From NCBI GenBank assembly GCA_963716245.1, contig OY970300.1, positions 372,001-436,000 of the forward strand: a DNA stretch of 64,000 nt, in the 5' to 3' direction. Origin of the DNA: VRUE01 sp963716245. Its GTDB lineage: Bacteria > Actinomycetota > Thermoleophilia > Solirubrobacterales > 70-9. The position numbers and the translations under genes are program-made. The notes under the pieces are model-generated. The model ran no database searches and was not told the origin of the DNA. It worked only from the letters and a program-made list of their open reading frames with translations. This document shows positions 23,492 through 32,434 of the stretch, one piece after another; the first letter of the stretch is position 1; every line of letters begins with the position of its first letter.

Positions 23492-24991
23492 ATGGCGAAC
23501 GTTAAGCGGGACTTCTTGGACCACCCAGAGGTCTTCCGGCCATCCGATCCCGCCGCCGCCAGCCGTGCCCTGCGCCGGGGCGAGTTGCGGCGTCTCGCAC
23601 GCGGTCTCTACACCTGGAATCTCGACGAGCCGGTCGAGAGGCTGCTGCGGCGCAGGTGGATCGACGTCGCTTCCCTCTACTTTCCCCGGGGTGTGCTCGT
23701 CGGCCGTTCGGCGGTCGAAGCCCGTCCGTCGTCAGATGGATCGCTCTTCCTCGACTCCGGGCCCGAGCCCGCGAATCCGCAGGTCGTGGAGCTTTCTGGC
23801 CTGACCCTCAAGCCACGGCCTGGACCGGGTCCAATCGAGGGAGACGTACGGTTCGGCCCTCTCTTTCGCAGCGGCGAGGCCAGAACCGCGCTCGACAACA
23901 TGCGCCCCTCGCGGGCGCGCGCCGGCGTCGCCAGGACGCTCACCGCGGCCGAGCTGGAGGAGTGGCTGGAGCGGATCGCCCGCAATCGCGGCGAGAGCGA
24001 CCTGCTCGAGATCAGGGACGAGGCCCGGCAGCTCGCCCCCTTGCTCGGAGCCGAGGAGGAGCGGGTCCGACTCGACCAACTGATCGCCGCGCTGCTTGGA
24101 ACGGGCGATGCGCGCCTCGTCACCGAGCGAGGCCGGGCGCGCGGGCGTAGGCGCCCCTTCGACGCCGAGAGGGTCGCCCTGTTCGAGACCCTCCGGGGAG
24201 AGTTGGCGGGGTACGTCGCGGCCCAGCGCCCCGAGCCAGCCGATCCGGAACGCGTCTTCGCCTTTTTCGAGGCCTACTTCTCGAACTTCATCGAGGGCAC
24301 CGAGTTCGAGGTCGAGGAGGCCGAGGCGATTGTCTTCGACGGAGCGATCCCCGCTGAGCGTCCCGAAGACGCCCACGACGTCCTCGGCACCTTTCGAGTC
24401 GTCACGGACCCGGCCCTGCGCACCCGCACCCCAGCCGACGCCGAGGACTTCGCGGGGCTGCTGAGGTTGCTCAACCGGCAGATCCTCGAGGGCCGCCCCG
24501 ACGGGGCGCCGGGCGGGTGGAAGCAGCGGGCGAACCGAGCGGGCGGTACGGGCTTCGTCGAGCCGGACCTGGTTCAGGGCACGCTCGAAGAGGCATGGCG
24601 CTTCTACGAGACGTTGTCGCCCGGCTTCCCGCGCGCCCTGTTCGCGATGTTCGCGGTCAGCGAGGTGCACCCGTTCGCCGACGGCAACGGACGTGTCTCC
24701 CGTGCCCTGCTCAACGCGGAGTTGAGTGCGGCCGAACAGTGCAGGATCGTCATCCCGCTTTGCTTCCGCGCCGACTATCTCGGCGCCTTGCGGGTGTTGA
24801 GCCGCCAGGCCAACCCCGCCCCCTTGCTGCGGATGGCGGATCGGGCACAGCGCTGGTCCTCCCTGGTCGAGTGGTCAACGATGTCGCGAGCCGTCGCGCA
24901 GCTGAAAAGCACGAACGCCCTGGTGCCGCCTGACGAGGCGGAAGAACAGGGCGTCGTCCTGCTCGACCCGCCCGGCGTTCGCTCTGCCTGA
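23492..24991 (+). CDS. Fic-domain AMP-transferase with AbiEi-like N-terminus
   Basis: A 499-residue protein. The Fic motif HPFADGNGRVSR starts at H393, so the AMP-transfer chemistry is probably intact. The inhibitory helix motif (S/T)xxxE(G/N) is present upstream as SNFIEG (S264, E268), meaning the protein is likely self-inhibited (class II). The first 60 residues (SRALRRGELRRLARGLYTW) look like the winged-helix start of AbiEi-type antitoxins, and a helical region of unknown role lies between. ATG 23492 is set by AGGAGG six bases upstream. It may act as a stress or phage-defence effector; the target protein is unknown. Confidence 0.9.
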   Translation: MANVKRDFLDHPEVFRPSDPAAASRALRRGELRRLARGLYTWNLDEPVERLLRRRWIDVASLYFPRGVLVGRSAVEARPSSDGSLFLDSGPEPANPQVVELSGLTLKPRPGPGPIEGDVRFGPLFRSGEARTALDNMRPSRARAGVARTLTAAELEEWLERIARNRGESDLLEIRDEARQLAPLLGAEEERVRLDQLIAALLGTGDARLVTERGRARGRRRPFDAERVALFETLRGELAGYVAAQRPEPADPERVFAFFEAYFSNFIEGTEFEVEEAEAIVFDGAIPAERPEDAHDVLGTFRVVTDPALRTRTPADAEDFAGLLRLLNRQILEGRPDGAPGGWKQRANRAGGTGFVEPDLVQGTLEEAWRFYETLSPGFPRALFAMFAVSEVHPFADGNGRVSRALLNAELSAAEQCRIVIPLCFRADYLGALRVLSRQANPAPLLRMADRAQRWSSLVEWSTMSRAVAQLKSTNALVPPDEAEEQGVVLLDPPGVRSA

Positions 24992-25009
24992 CGCCACCGT
25001 CGGGCGTCA
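24989..25009 (+). terminator. Hairpin at the end of the fic gene
   Basis: TGACGCC (24989-24995) pairs with GGCGTCA (25003-25009); the fic stop codon is in the left arm. No T-tract follows. Confidence 0.5.
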
Positions 25010-25046
25010 TGGAAAGCGGCTCTTTGCAGGCATTCGCGCGCTCTCC

Positions 25047-25076
25047 TTGACTTTCAGACACCGATGTGTCTAAAGT
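25047..25076 (+). promoter_or_regulatory. Promoter with palindromic operator for propeller operon A
   Basis: A -35 TTGACT (25047-25052) is followed 16-18 bases later by a TCTAAAG -10 region. Between them lies a perfect palindrome AGACAC-CGAT-GTGTCT (25056-25071), well placed for a repressor that blocks RNA polymerase. A nearly identical arrangement precedes operon B at 32394. The motif style fits TetR-family operators, and two TetR genes lie at the end of this operon. Confidence 0.7.
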
Positions 25077-25085
25077 GCGCGACAT

Positions 25086-25235
25086 CAGGAAACACTGTTG
25101 TCCACCCGGAACCGGTGAGCCACGGTGAGCAGGAAAACCGTCCCAAGGATGGGACGGAGAACAGGGAAACGGAGTCCGACGCAGGAGCCGCAAAGGGAAG
25201 CGGCGGCAAGGGCTCAGGCAGAAGGAGAGAGATAC
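25086..25235 (+). promoter_or_regulatory. Structured 5' leader of propeller operon A
   Basis: About 150 untranslated bases. In order: GAAACACTGTTGTCCA (shared with operon B), hairpin CCGTCCC/GGGACGG at 25138-25157, CAGGGAAAC at 25162-25170, hairpin GCCGC/GCGGC at 25187-25204, GGCTCA at 25211, then AAGGAGAGAGATAC before the GTG. The leader at 32435 keeps the same order although stem sequences differ, which suggests conserved RNA structure. It does not match a riboswitch class I recognise. Confidence 0.5.
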
Positions 25236-27290
25236 GTGAATCGCAACCGCACGGCCAAGGCCCCATTTGCGCTCGCCTGTCTCTGCGTGCTCGGGCTGGC
25301 CGCGTTCCTCGGCGGCGGTGCCGCCTCGGCCGGCGCTGTCGATGCCTGCCCCAACGAAGCGATTCGGATAGCCCAGCACGCCGAGCACCTCGGCGACTGC
25401 CGCGCCTGGGAGATGGTCTCGCCGGTCGACAAGAACGGCGGCGAGGCGTTCGGCAACGGCACCAACTCGTTCGCCTCCACCTCCGGCGACGGCCTCGCCT
25501 TCTCTGCCCACGCCACCTTCGCCGACTCGGTCGGCTCGGGCAGCTCCGGAATCAGCGTCTACCTGGCCCGCCGCACGTCCGCCGGCTGGCACACGCATGC
25601 CGTCACCCCGCTCTCTCGGGCCGGGACCAATCAAATCTCTTTTGCGAGTACTCACGTCGAAGTCTTCTCCGACGATCTCTCCCACGCCCTGACCTTCGGC
25701 TACGACCTCCCCGGCGCCCTCGACGACACTCCGCTGCGGAAAAACCTGTATGTCGAGGACACCGCAACCCGGGCGCTGCGCACCGTCAGCGCCTACCAGC
25801 GCCCCGGAGAAGAGGTGGGCAAAGACTTCCCCGCCTACTTCCCCACCGAATTCATCAGCGGCCATGAACTCTTTGGCGCCTCCGCCGACCTCCAGCACGT
25901 CGCCTGGGTGACCGCGGCCCAGATTCTGCCTGCAGATACGGCGCCCGGCTACCCACAGCCGGGCGAACCGGCCAACGTCTACACCTGGGACGACGGCGTC
26001 CTCCACCTCGCCGGCATCCTCCCCGACGGAACCGTGCCGCCGGACGGCTCCAAGGTTCAGCCGGAAGGGTTCGACGAAGGCTTTCGCGGCACCATGTCGG
26101 CGGACGGCACCCGCCAGTCGTTTGTCGCCTCACCCACTGCCGGCGCTCCGCGCCAGCTCTACCTGCGCATCGACAATTCCCGCACCGCCTGGGTCACCGA
26201 ACCCGAGAACCCCTCCTTCTCGGGCGAAGCGGAAAACCTCTACTTCGAAGGGATGACCTCCGACGGCCGCAACCTCTTCTTCGTCACTGACTCACCCTTG
26301 CTTGATGCGGACACCGCTCCCGGTCCCGATCTCTACCGCTGGACCGATAGCGCCGATCCAGCGAACGACCACAACCTGACGTTGATTACCAACGACGGTA
26401 GCGCTTCAAACCATAATGCTCTCGGCGCAACTCTCGTCGGGATGAGCGATGACGGCAGTCGCGTCTACGCCCACGGGCTCGACAGCGTGCTCAGGTTCTG
26501 GGAGGAGGGTGCAGGGGTCGAAACCGTCGACCCGTTGACCCCGCGAACGGCGGCATACAAAGACCAACTAGCCCTTACTAGGGCCCAACCGGGTAACGCT
26601 CGCGTCTCGCCTGACGGCAACTGGCTCGCATACATCAATCCCGGGAACTCCCAGATGTATCTCTACGATCGCGAGAACGACAAGCTCAGCTGCGCCACCT
26701 GCCCCTCCGCCAAAGATGTCACCGTCGTGCCGGCGATGAGCTCCGGCGATCGCTACGACTACGTCGGCGCCCGCCCCCGCTTCCTCTCCGACGACGGTCG
26801 CGTCTTCTTCTCGACCAAATCGGCGCTCGTTCCCGAGGACGTCAACGGCGTCTTCGACGCCTACGAGTACGACGGCCCCAGTGGGGAGCTGCACCTGCTC
26901 TCCTCGGGTCGAGGCAGCGCCCCGGCGATGTTCGCCGACGCCAGCCCCAGCGGGGACGACGTCTTCTTCGTCACCCGCCAGCCCCTCGTCGGCGCCGACA
27001 CCGACGGCGGCGCGCTCGACTTCTACGACGCCAGGGTGGGCGGCGGCTTCACCGAGCCCGATCCGTCGCCGGCAGCCTGTTCGGAGGAGGCCTGTCAGAC
27101 CGCCGGAGCCGCACCGCCCGGCGCGACGGCCGCGGCGACGGCGACTCTGCGCGGAGCCGGCAACGTCAGAGCGCAGCGAAGGTGCACCAGGAACAGGCGC
27201 CGGGTCCGCCGCGCCGGCAAGGTCCGTTGCGTGAAGAGGCACAACCGCCCCAGGCGACACGCCGGCGCCGACCGCGGAGGTCGCAAATGA
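25236..27290 (+). CDS. Secreted WD40-like (PD40) beta-propeller protein A
   Basis: A 684-residue exported protein. GTG 25236 is chosen because AAGGAGAGAG lies just upstream and the signal peptide follows directly (KAPFALACLCVLGLAAFLGG, then GAASAGA). The mature part opens with the lineage signature CRAWEMVSPVDKNGGEAF and then has TolB/PD40-like blades, seen as repeated strands such as SADGTRQSFVA, SPDGNWLAYI and FLSDDGRVFFST. The C-terminal 60 residues are Arg/Lys rich with CTRNRRRVRRAGKVRC, a basic two-cysteine tail also found in protein B. It overlaps the next gene by ATGA. The ligand and function are unknown; a role in the cell envelope is an inference from export and pairing. Confidence 0.85.
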   Translation: MNRNRTAKAPFALACLCVLGLAAFLGGGAASAGAVDACPNEAIRIAQHAEHLGDCRAWEMVSPVDKNGGEAFGNGTNSFASTSGDGLAFSAHATFADSVGSGSSGISVYLARRTSAGWHTHAVTPLSRAGTNQISFASTHVEVFSDDLSHALTFGYDLPGALDDTPLRKNLYVEDTATRALRTVSAYQRPGEEVGKDFPAYFPTEFISGHELFGASADLQHVAWVTAAQILPADTAPGYPQPGEPANVYTWDDGVLHLAGILPDGTVPPDGSKVQPEGFDEGFRGTMSADGTRQSFVASPTAGAPRQLYLRIDNSRTAWVTEPENPSFSGEAENLYFEGMTSDGRNLFFVTDSPLLDADTAPGPDLYRWTDSADPANDHNLTLITNDGSASNHNALGATLVGMSDDGSRVYAHGLDSVLRFWEEGAGVETVDPLTPRTAAYKDQLALTRAQPGNARVSPDGNWLAYINPGNSQMYLYDRENDKLSCATCPSAKDVTVVPAMSSGDRYDYVGARPRFLSDDGRVFFSTKSALVPEDVNGVFDAYEYDGPSGELHLLSSGRGSAPAMFADASPSGDDVFFVTRQPLVGADTDGGALDFYDARVGGGFTEPDPSPAACSEEACQTAGAAPPGATAAATATLRGAGNVRAQRRCTRNRRRVRRAGKVRCVKRHNRPRRHAGADRGGRK

Positions 27291-30200
27291 TCTCGCGCTC
27301 CCGTTTCTTCTGCGCCCTCGTCCTGGCGCTCTTCGCCGCGGCCCTGGCACCCGCTGCCGCGAGCGCCGCGCCGGCGCTCAGCGTCACGACCTGGATCCCC
27401 GATCACGTCACCCCGGGCGGAGGTGTACCCCTCTTCATCAACATCCGCAATGCCGGCGACGAAGACCTCAGCGGCAACGTCACGATCAAGTACACCTTCC
27501 CGAGCGAGCTCTCCGTCAGCGATCCCGAACCCGACGGCCCGGCTCCCAGCTGCGTCCAGGCCGGTCAGGTCAACGAATGCACGATCGACGCCACCGGGAC
27601 CCCGCCCGACCGCGGCCTGGTCTACCAGACCTTCTCCATGGTCGACCCCGGTGCCACCGGCACCCTCACCGGCGAGATCGAGATCTCCGGCGGCGGCACG
27701 AGCCAGACCATCGCGATCCCGCTTGCGCTCGACACCGACCCGATCGGTCCGTTCGAAATCCAGAGCCTCACCGCCGAGCTCGGCGACGGCTTCCTCGCCC
27801 CCGTCGCCCAGGCCGGTGCCGTGCCGCTCCAGATCGGCAGCGGTTTCGAGAACCTCTCCAGCGCGGTCGACAACTTCGGTATCTCGGCCCCCGCCGTCAC
27901 TGTCGTGGCTCCGCCGGAGAGCGTCCGCGACGTGATCGTCCACGTGCCCCCGGGCTTCGTCGGCAACCCGAACGCGACCCCGCTCAGGTGCACGGCCGCC
28001 GAGCTGGCGCAGGGAGCAATGGAAAGCAGCAAAAAGGTGCCGATCTGCCCGCAGGACAGCCAGATCGGCACCCTCCTGCTCAACGGCAAGGACGTCGTCC
28101 CGATCTACAACATCGTCCCGGCAAAGGGGGTGTTGGCCCAGTTCGGGTTCTGGTACGAAGGCATCGTCGTCACCTTCCACCCGGAGCTGCGGCCCACCGA
28201 CCACGGCATCGACATCGTCAGCGAGAAGGCGCCCACCGCGATTCCGGTCGCGAAGTTCGAAGCGATCCTCTGGGGCGTTCCCGCGGCGAGCTCGCACGAC
28301 CGGCTGCGGCCCGACTGTCTGATATCGACGTTCGGCAACAACGGCAGCGTCTGCCCCTCCGATGCGCCGAAGACGCCGTTCCTGCGCCTGCCGACCTCGT
28401 GCTCGGGAGCGCTCCCCTGGAGCGTCGAAATCGACACCCACCAGAACCCGGGGGTCTTCCACCGCCGCGACACCGCCACCTCTCCGCTCGACGGTTGCGA
28501 GAAGGTGCCCTTCGATCCGGACCTGGCGCTCACGCCGTCGAGCCGGTCCGCCCACTCGCCGAGCGGCCTGGACATGACCCTCGACCTGCCGCAGGACTGG
28601 GGCCCGAGCGGCGTCGGGCAGGCCGACCTGCGCGAGGTCGAGTTCGCCCTGCCCGAGGGCGTCTCAATCAACCCGGCCGCCGCCGAGGGCCTGGTGGCCT
28701 GCTCCGACGCCCAGCTGCGGCTCGGCCTGGAGGGTCCCTCGCAGTGCCCGCCGGCATCCAAGCTCGGCTCGATCGAGCTGACCACGCCGCTGCTCGACGA
28801 ATCGGTCGACGGCTCGCTCTACATGCGCTCGCAGGCGTCGAATGATCCCGCCTCGGGTGAGATGTACCGGCTGGCGCTCGAACTGCGCTCCGAGGAGCGC
28901 GGGCTGTACGTGAAGCTGCCCGGCTCGCTCAGAGCGGACCCGCAGACCGGCCGGCTGACTAGCACCTTCAGCGACCTGCCCCAGCTGCCGCTCGAGTCGA
29001 TGCGGCTGCACCTCAAGGCGGGCCCGCGGGCGCCGCTGACGACGCCGCGGGACTGCGGCCGCTACGTCACCCGGGCCACCCTGACCGGCTGGAACGGCAA
29101 GACGGTCACGGCCGAACCCGGCTTCAGCATCGACCAGGACTGCGACGCGCCCGGCTTCGCACCCGGCTTCGAAGCCGGTAGCACCAATCCCAGGGCGGGC
29201 GCGTTCTCGCCCTTCACCCTGCGGGTGACCCGCGACCCCGGCCAGCCGAACATCTCCCGCATCGACGCCACCCTGCCCGAGGGCGAGGTCGCCAAGCTCG
29301 CCGGCGTGGCGGTCTGCTCCGGCGCGCAGGCGGCGAGCGGCGACTGCCCGGCCGCGAGCCGGATCGGCACCACCGTCGCCGCCGCCGGCGAAGGGCCCCA
29401 GCCGCTCTACCTGCCCCAGGCCGGCAGGGAGCCGACCGCCGTCTACCTGGCCGGCCCATATAAGGGGGCCCCCTACAGCGTCCTCGTCAGGGTGCCCGCC
29501 CAGGCCGGCCCCTTCGACCTCGGCACCGTCGCGGTGCGCGCCGCGCTCGATGTCGACACCACCACCGCCCAGGCCTCGGTCGCCTCCGATCCCCTGCCGC
29601 AGATCTTCGGCGGGGTGCCGATCGCCTACCGCGACGTGCGGGTCCAGATCGACCGGCCCGAGTTCACCCTCAACCCGACCGACTGCGAACCGAGCGCCGT
29701 GACCGGCACGATCGCCTCCGCCGCCGGCCACAGCGTCCCCGTCTCGGACCGCTTCCAGGTCCACGACTGCGCGGCCCTCGGCTTCCGCCCGCGGCTTTCC
29801 CTGGCTCTCAGGGGGGCGACCCGCCGTGGCGCTCACCCCGCCCTCACCGCCACCCTGCGCATGCCGCGGGGCGGCGCCAACGTCGCCCGCGCCTCGGTCG
29901 CGCTCCCTCGCAGCGCCTTCCTCGACCAGTCCCGCATCAGGACGATCTGCACCCGCGTCCAGTACAGCGCGGGCGCCTGCCCGGCGGCCTCGATCTACGG
30001 CTACGCCAGGGCCTTCACGCCGCTGCTTGACCGGCCGCTCCAGGGCCCCGTCTACCTGCGCTCCTCCAACCACCGCCTGCCCGACATGGTGGCCAGCCTC
30101 GACGGCCCGATCCACGTCGACCTGGCGGGCCGCATCGACTCGCACCGGGGCGGCATCCGCACCACCTTCGCATCGGTCCCCGACGCTCCGGTCGACCGGT

Positions 30201-30367
30201 TCGTCCTGACGATGCCGGGTGGCAGGAAGGGCCTGATCCAGAACAGCCGCGACCTCTGCCGCACCCGCAACCGTGCCGACGTCCGGTTCGGCGCCCAGAA
30301 CGGGCGCCTCCGCCACCTGCGGCCGCTGGTGAAGGCGCGGTGCGGGAAGCGACGCGGGGGGGCGTAG
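27287..30367 (+). CDS. Large secreted four-module protein A, unknown function
   Basis: A 1,026-residue exported protein beginning MISRSRFFCALVLALFAAAL with an ASA-A type cleavage site. A DUF11-like stretch follows (FINIRNAGDEDLSGNVTIKY). Four modules each contain a CPxxSxIG-type turn at residues 254, 487, 687 and 898, spaced about 200-230 apart, with PLLD and GxVYL-type continuations. The end has a conserved IDSHRGGIRTTFASVPDAPV block, GRKGLIQNSRDLC and a basic tail CGKRRGGA. No membrane anchor is seen. It is translationally coupled to the propeller gene and has a paralogue with the same architecture at 34851. The many paired cysteines suit an extracytoplasmic, disulfide-bonded structure. I do not know its role. 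Confidence 0.85.
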   Translation: MISRSRFFCALVLALFAAALAPAAASAAPALSVTTWIPDHVTPGGGVPLFINIRNAGDEDLSGNVTIKYTFPSELSVSDPEPDGPAPSCVQAGQVNECTIDATGTPPDRGLVYQTFSMVDPGATGTLTGEIEISGGGTSQTIAIPLALDTDPIGPFEIQSLTAELGDGFLAPVAQAGAVPLQIGSGFENLSSAVDNFGISAPAVTVVAPPESVRDVIVHVPPGFVGNPNATPLRCTAAELAQGAMESSKKVPICPQDSQIGTLLLNGKDVVPIYNIVPAKGVLAQFGFWYEGIVVTFHPELRPTDHGIDIVSEKAPTAIPVAKFEAILWGVPAASSHDRLRPDCLISTFGNNGSVCPSDAPKTPFLRLPTSCSGALPWSVEIDTHQNPGVFHRRDTATSPLDGCEKVPFDPDLALTPSSRSAHSPSGLDMTLDLPQDWGPSGVGQADLREVEFALPEGVSINPAAAEGLVACSDAQLRLGLEGPSQCPPASKLGSIELTTPLLDESVDGSLYMRSQASNDPASGEMYRLALELRSEERGLYVKLPGSLRADPQTGRLTSTFSDLPQLPLESMRLHLKAGPRAPLTTPRDCGRYVTRATLTGWNGKTVTAEPGFSIDQDCDAPGFAPGFEAGSTNPRAGAFSPFTLRVTRDPGQPNISRIDATLPEGEVAKLAGVAVCSGAQAASGDCPAASRIGTTVAAAGEGPQPLYLPQAGREPTAVYLAGPYKGAPYSVLVRVPAQAGPFDLGTVAVRAALDVDTTTAQASVASDPLPQIFGGVPIAYRDVRVQIDRPEFTLNPTDCEPSAVTGTIASAAGHSVPVSDRFQVHDCAALGFRPRLSLALRGATRRGAHPALTATLRMPRGGANVARASVALPRSAFLDQSRIRTICTRVQYSAGACPAASIYGYARAFTPLLDRPLQGPVYLRSSNHRLPDMVASLDGPIHVDLAGRIDSHRGGIRTTFASVPDAPVDRFVLTMPGGRKGLIQNSRDLCRTRNRADVRFGAQNGRLRHLRPLVKARCGKRRGGA

Positions 30368-30385
30368 GCCGACGCAGGGCGGATC

Positions 30386-30916
30386 GTGGCCAGCCCCGCC
30401 CCTGACGACGAAGACCTGCTCTGCCGGCGGATGCGGGCGGGCGTCGAAGAGCTCCTGCCGCGCGTCGCCGACGCCTACGCTTCCGGGCAGCAGTGGCGCG
30501 ACCGGCTCCGCGCCGTCGCCTACGAACTGCTGCGGTTCCTGCGCGAGGACCCCGAGCGGGCGCGGCAGATGACGGTCGACGTGCTCTCCGCCGGCGAACG
30601 CGCCCAGCTGATTCGCGACCAGGGGATGCAGGCCCTGATCGAGCTGATCGACCAGGGCCGCGCCGAGCTGGACGACCCGGACTCGATGAGCCGCGCGACC
30701 GCGGAGGGCATCGGCGGCGCGATCTACAACCGCATGCACGTCGCCGTCGCGGCCGGCGAGCTCGCCACGATCGATCGCCTGGTCCCCGAGCTGATGTACA
30801 ACGCGGTGCTGCCCTACCTGGGCTCGGAGGCGGCGCTGGAGGAGCTCTCGATTCGCCCGCCGCCGCAGCCGGACGACGGCGTTTCCCGGCGTGTCTCGAC
30901 GGTTCCTTCTGAGTGA
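30386..30916 (+). CDS. TetR-like ligand-binding domain without a DNA-binding domain
   Basis: A 176-residue all-helical protein from GTG 30386. Its length and C-terminal end (IDRLVPELMYNAVLPYLGSE) match the ends of the two full TetR proteins downstream (PQLLPDLVEFILTPYLGAE, ALLPEALEFVLLPYLGEK), so it looks like the TetR effector and dimerisation domain. There is no helix-turn-helix, either in this frame or in the 18 bases before it. It could form mixed dimers with its neighbours and block or tune their DNA binding. It lies in the operon right after the modular protein. Its start is uncertain but cannot move far because the upstream gene ends at 30367. Confidence 0.75.
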   Translation: MASPAPDDEDLLCRRMRAGVEELLPRVADAYASGQQWRDRLRAVAYELLRFLREDPERARQMTVDVLSAGERAQLIRDQGMQALIELIDQGRAELDDPDSMSRATAEGIGGAIYNRMHVAVAAGELATIDRLVPELMYNAVLPYLGSEAALEELSIRPPPQPDDGVSRRVSTVPSE

Positions 30917-30922
30917 GCTCCG

Positions 30923-31675
30923 GTGGCTACCCTGATCGCCGCGATGCCCCCCGGTGAGAGCGAAGACGGCGCCGGCTCGGGAGCCACGCGGGAGCGGGGG
31001 ACGGAGCCACCCGCCACACTCGGGCCGCTGCCCTCCGGCCGTCACCACTACAGCGCCGAGCAGGTCGCCGCCCACCAGCGCGAGCGCCTGATCGCCGGCC
31101 TCGCCACGGTGGTCGCCGAGCGCGGCTACGCGGCCGCCACGATCGGCGAGATCGCCGCCGCCGCCCACGTCTCGCGGCGCGTCTTCTACGAGCACTTCGA
31201 GGCCAAGGACGACTGCTTCCTCGCCGCCTTCGACGTGATCTTCGAGCACTTGGAGACGGTGGTGGTGGCCGCCGCCGCTCCGTTCGCCGGCGACTGGCCC
31301 CGGCAGGTCGTCGCCTCCCTGCGGGCCACGCTGGCCTTCTTCGCCTCCGAGCCGGGGCTCGCCCGGCTCTGGCTGGTCGAGTCGCCCAGCGCGGGGCCGG
31401 CGCTGCGCCGGCGTCTCGGCGACGTGACGGAGACCTTCGCCGCCCGATTGCGCGAAGCCCGGTCGCGATCGACCCCGGTCGGGGAGCTCTCGGACTCGAA
31501 CGGGCGCCCCCTGCTCGGCGCGGTCGGCGCCCGAGTCGCCCGCGAGATCGCGCTGCACGCCCCCGAGCGCCTTCCTCAGCTGCTTCCCGATCTCGTCGAG
31601 TTCATCCTCACTCCGTATCTGGGTGCCGAGACCGCCCGCCGCTACGCCGCCGAGGCCGGCGAGGAGACCTCGTGA
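30923..31675 (+). CDS. TetR/AcrR-family regulator 1
   Basis: A 250-residue TetR regulator. After a disordered 40-residue N-terminus, the HTH reads RERLIAGLATVVAERGYAAA, then TIGEIAAAAHVSRRVFYEHF. The rest is the helical ligand domain. GTG 30923 is the annotated start; an ATG seven codons later (30944) is an alternative. It is six bases after the HTH-less homologue and overlaps the next TetR gene. The best candidate binding sites are the AGACAC-type palindromes at 25056 and 32405. The ligand is unknown. Confidence 0.88.
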   Translation: MATLIAAMPPGESEDGAGSGATRERGTEPPATLGPLPSGRHHYSAEQVAAHQRERLIAGLATVVAERGYAAATIGEIAAAAHVSRRVFYEHFEAKDDCFLAAFDVIFEHLETVVVAAAAPFAGDWPRQVVASLRATLAFFASEPGLARLWLVESPSAGPALRRRLGDVTETFAARLREARSRSTPVGELSDSNGRPLLGAVGARVAREIALHAPERLPQLLPDLVEFILTPYLGAETARRYAAEAGEETS

Positions 31676-32397
31676 TGACCCCGATCCAGCCTCTGCCCGG
31701 CCACGCCGAGCGGATTCCGCCGGGTGTCCTGCCTCCCGACGGCGACGCCGTCGCCGCGGACCGCCGCCGCCGCATCCTCAGAGTCACCGCCGAGCTCGTC
31801 GGCAAGCGCGGCTACCACGGCACCACGGTGGAGCTGATCGTCCGTCGTGCGCGCATGGGCAGGCCGGCCTTCAACAGCCACTTCCCGGACAAGGAGGCGG
31901 CCTTCCTCGCGCTCTTCCAGGGCGCCGCGGGGCGGGTCGAACGGCTCCTCCACCGCGCGGCGGGAGTCGGCTCGACCGGCGACGACGGCGATGGCGCGGG
32001 CGAGCGTCCCTGGCCCGAGCGGGTCCAGGCAGCCCTGCTCGCCTTCTTCGCCGAGATCGACGCCGAGCCGCTGATCGCCCGCGCCTGTCTCGTCGAGGTG
32101 CTCACCGCCGGCCCCGCCGCCGTCGAGCGCTACGAGCGCGCCCTGCACGACGTCGCCCACCCGATTCTCTTCCCCGGCCGCGCCCTCAACCCCCACGCGA
32201 CCAGGTTGTCGGACAGCCTCGAGGACACCCTCGCCGGCGGCATCGCCTGGATCGTCTACCAGCGCCTCGTCGCCGGCGAAGCCGAGCGCATCCCCGCCCT
32301 CCTCCCGGAGGCTCTCGAATTCGTCCTCCTGCCCTACCTCGGCGAGAAGGAGGCCGCGCCGATCGTCTCGGCGTGCGTCGAGGAAGCGTCGGCTTGA
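31672..32397 (+). CDS. TetR/AcrR-family regulator 2
   Basis: A 241-residue TetR regulator with HTH RRRRILRVTAELVGKRGYHG, then TTVELIVRRARMGRPAFNSHF, and a C-terminal ligand domain. The start GTGATG at 31672 overlaps the stop of regulator 1, so GTG 31672 and ATG 31675 are both possible. Its stop codon (32395-32397) lies within the -35 box of the promoter for propeller operon B, so transcription of the regulators reads straight into the second operon unless blocked. This tight packing supports a role in controlling operon B. Confidence 0.88.
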   Translation: MMTPIQPLPGHAERIPPGVLPPDGDAVAADRRRRILRVTAELVGKRGYHGTTVELIVRRARMGRPAFNSHFPDKEAAFLALFQGAAGRVERLLHRAAGVGSTGDDGDGAGERPWPERVQAALLAFFAEIDAEPLIARACLVEVLTAGPAAVERYERALHDVAHPILFPGRALNPHATRLSDSLEDTLAGGIAWIVYQRLVAGEAERIPALLPEALEFVLLPYLGEKEAAPIVSACVEEASA

Positions 32398-32422
32398 CAT
32401 CCAGAGACACATCTGTCTTAAT
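32394..32422 (+). promoter_or_regulatory. Promoter with palindromic operator for propeller operon B
   Basis: A consensus -35 TTGACA (32394-32399), 17-base spacer and -10 CTTAAT (32417-32422). The spacer and -10 contain the inverted repeat AGACA-CATC-TGTCT (32405-32418), the same half-site as upstream of operon A. The -35 overlaps the stop codon of TetR regulator 2. Confidence 0.75.
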
Positions 32423-32434
32423 CCCCGCCAGATC

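Noticed and set aside
25138..25204. Leader of propeller operon A as a c-di-GMP-I or c-di-AMP riboswitch.
   Set aside because: Some fragments (GACGCA, GCCGCAAAG) recall c-di-GMP-I, but the conserved core order and tetraloop/receptor parts do not fit, and the operon B leader fits even less.
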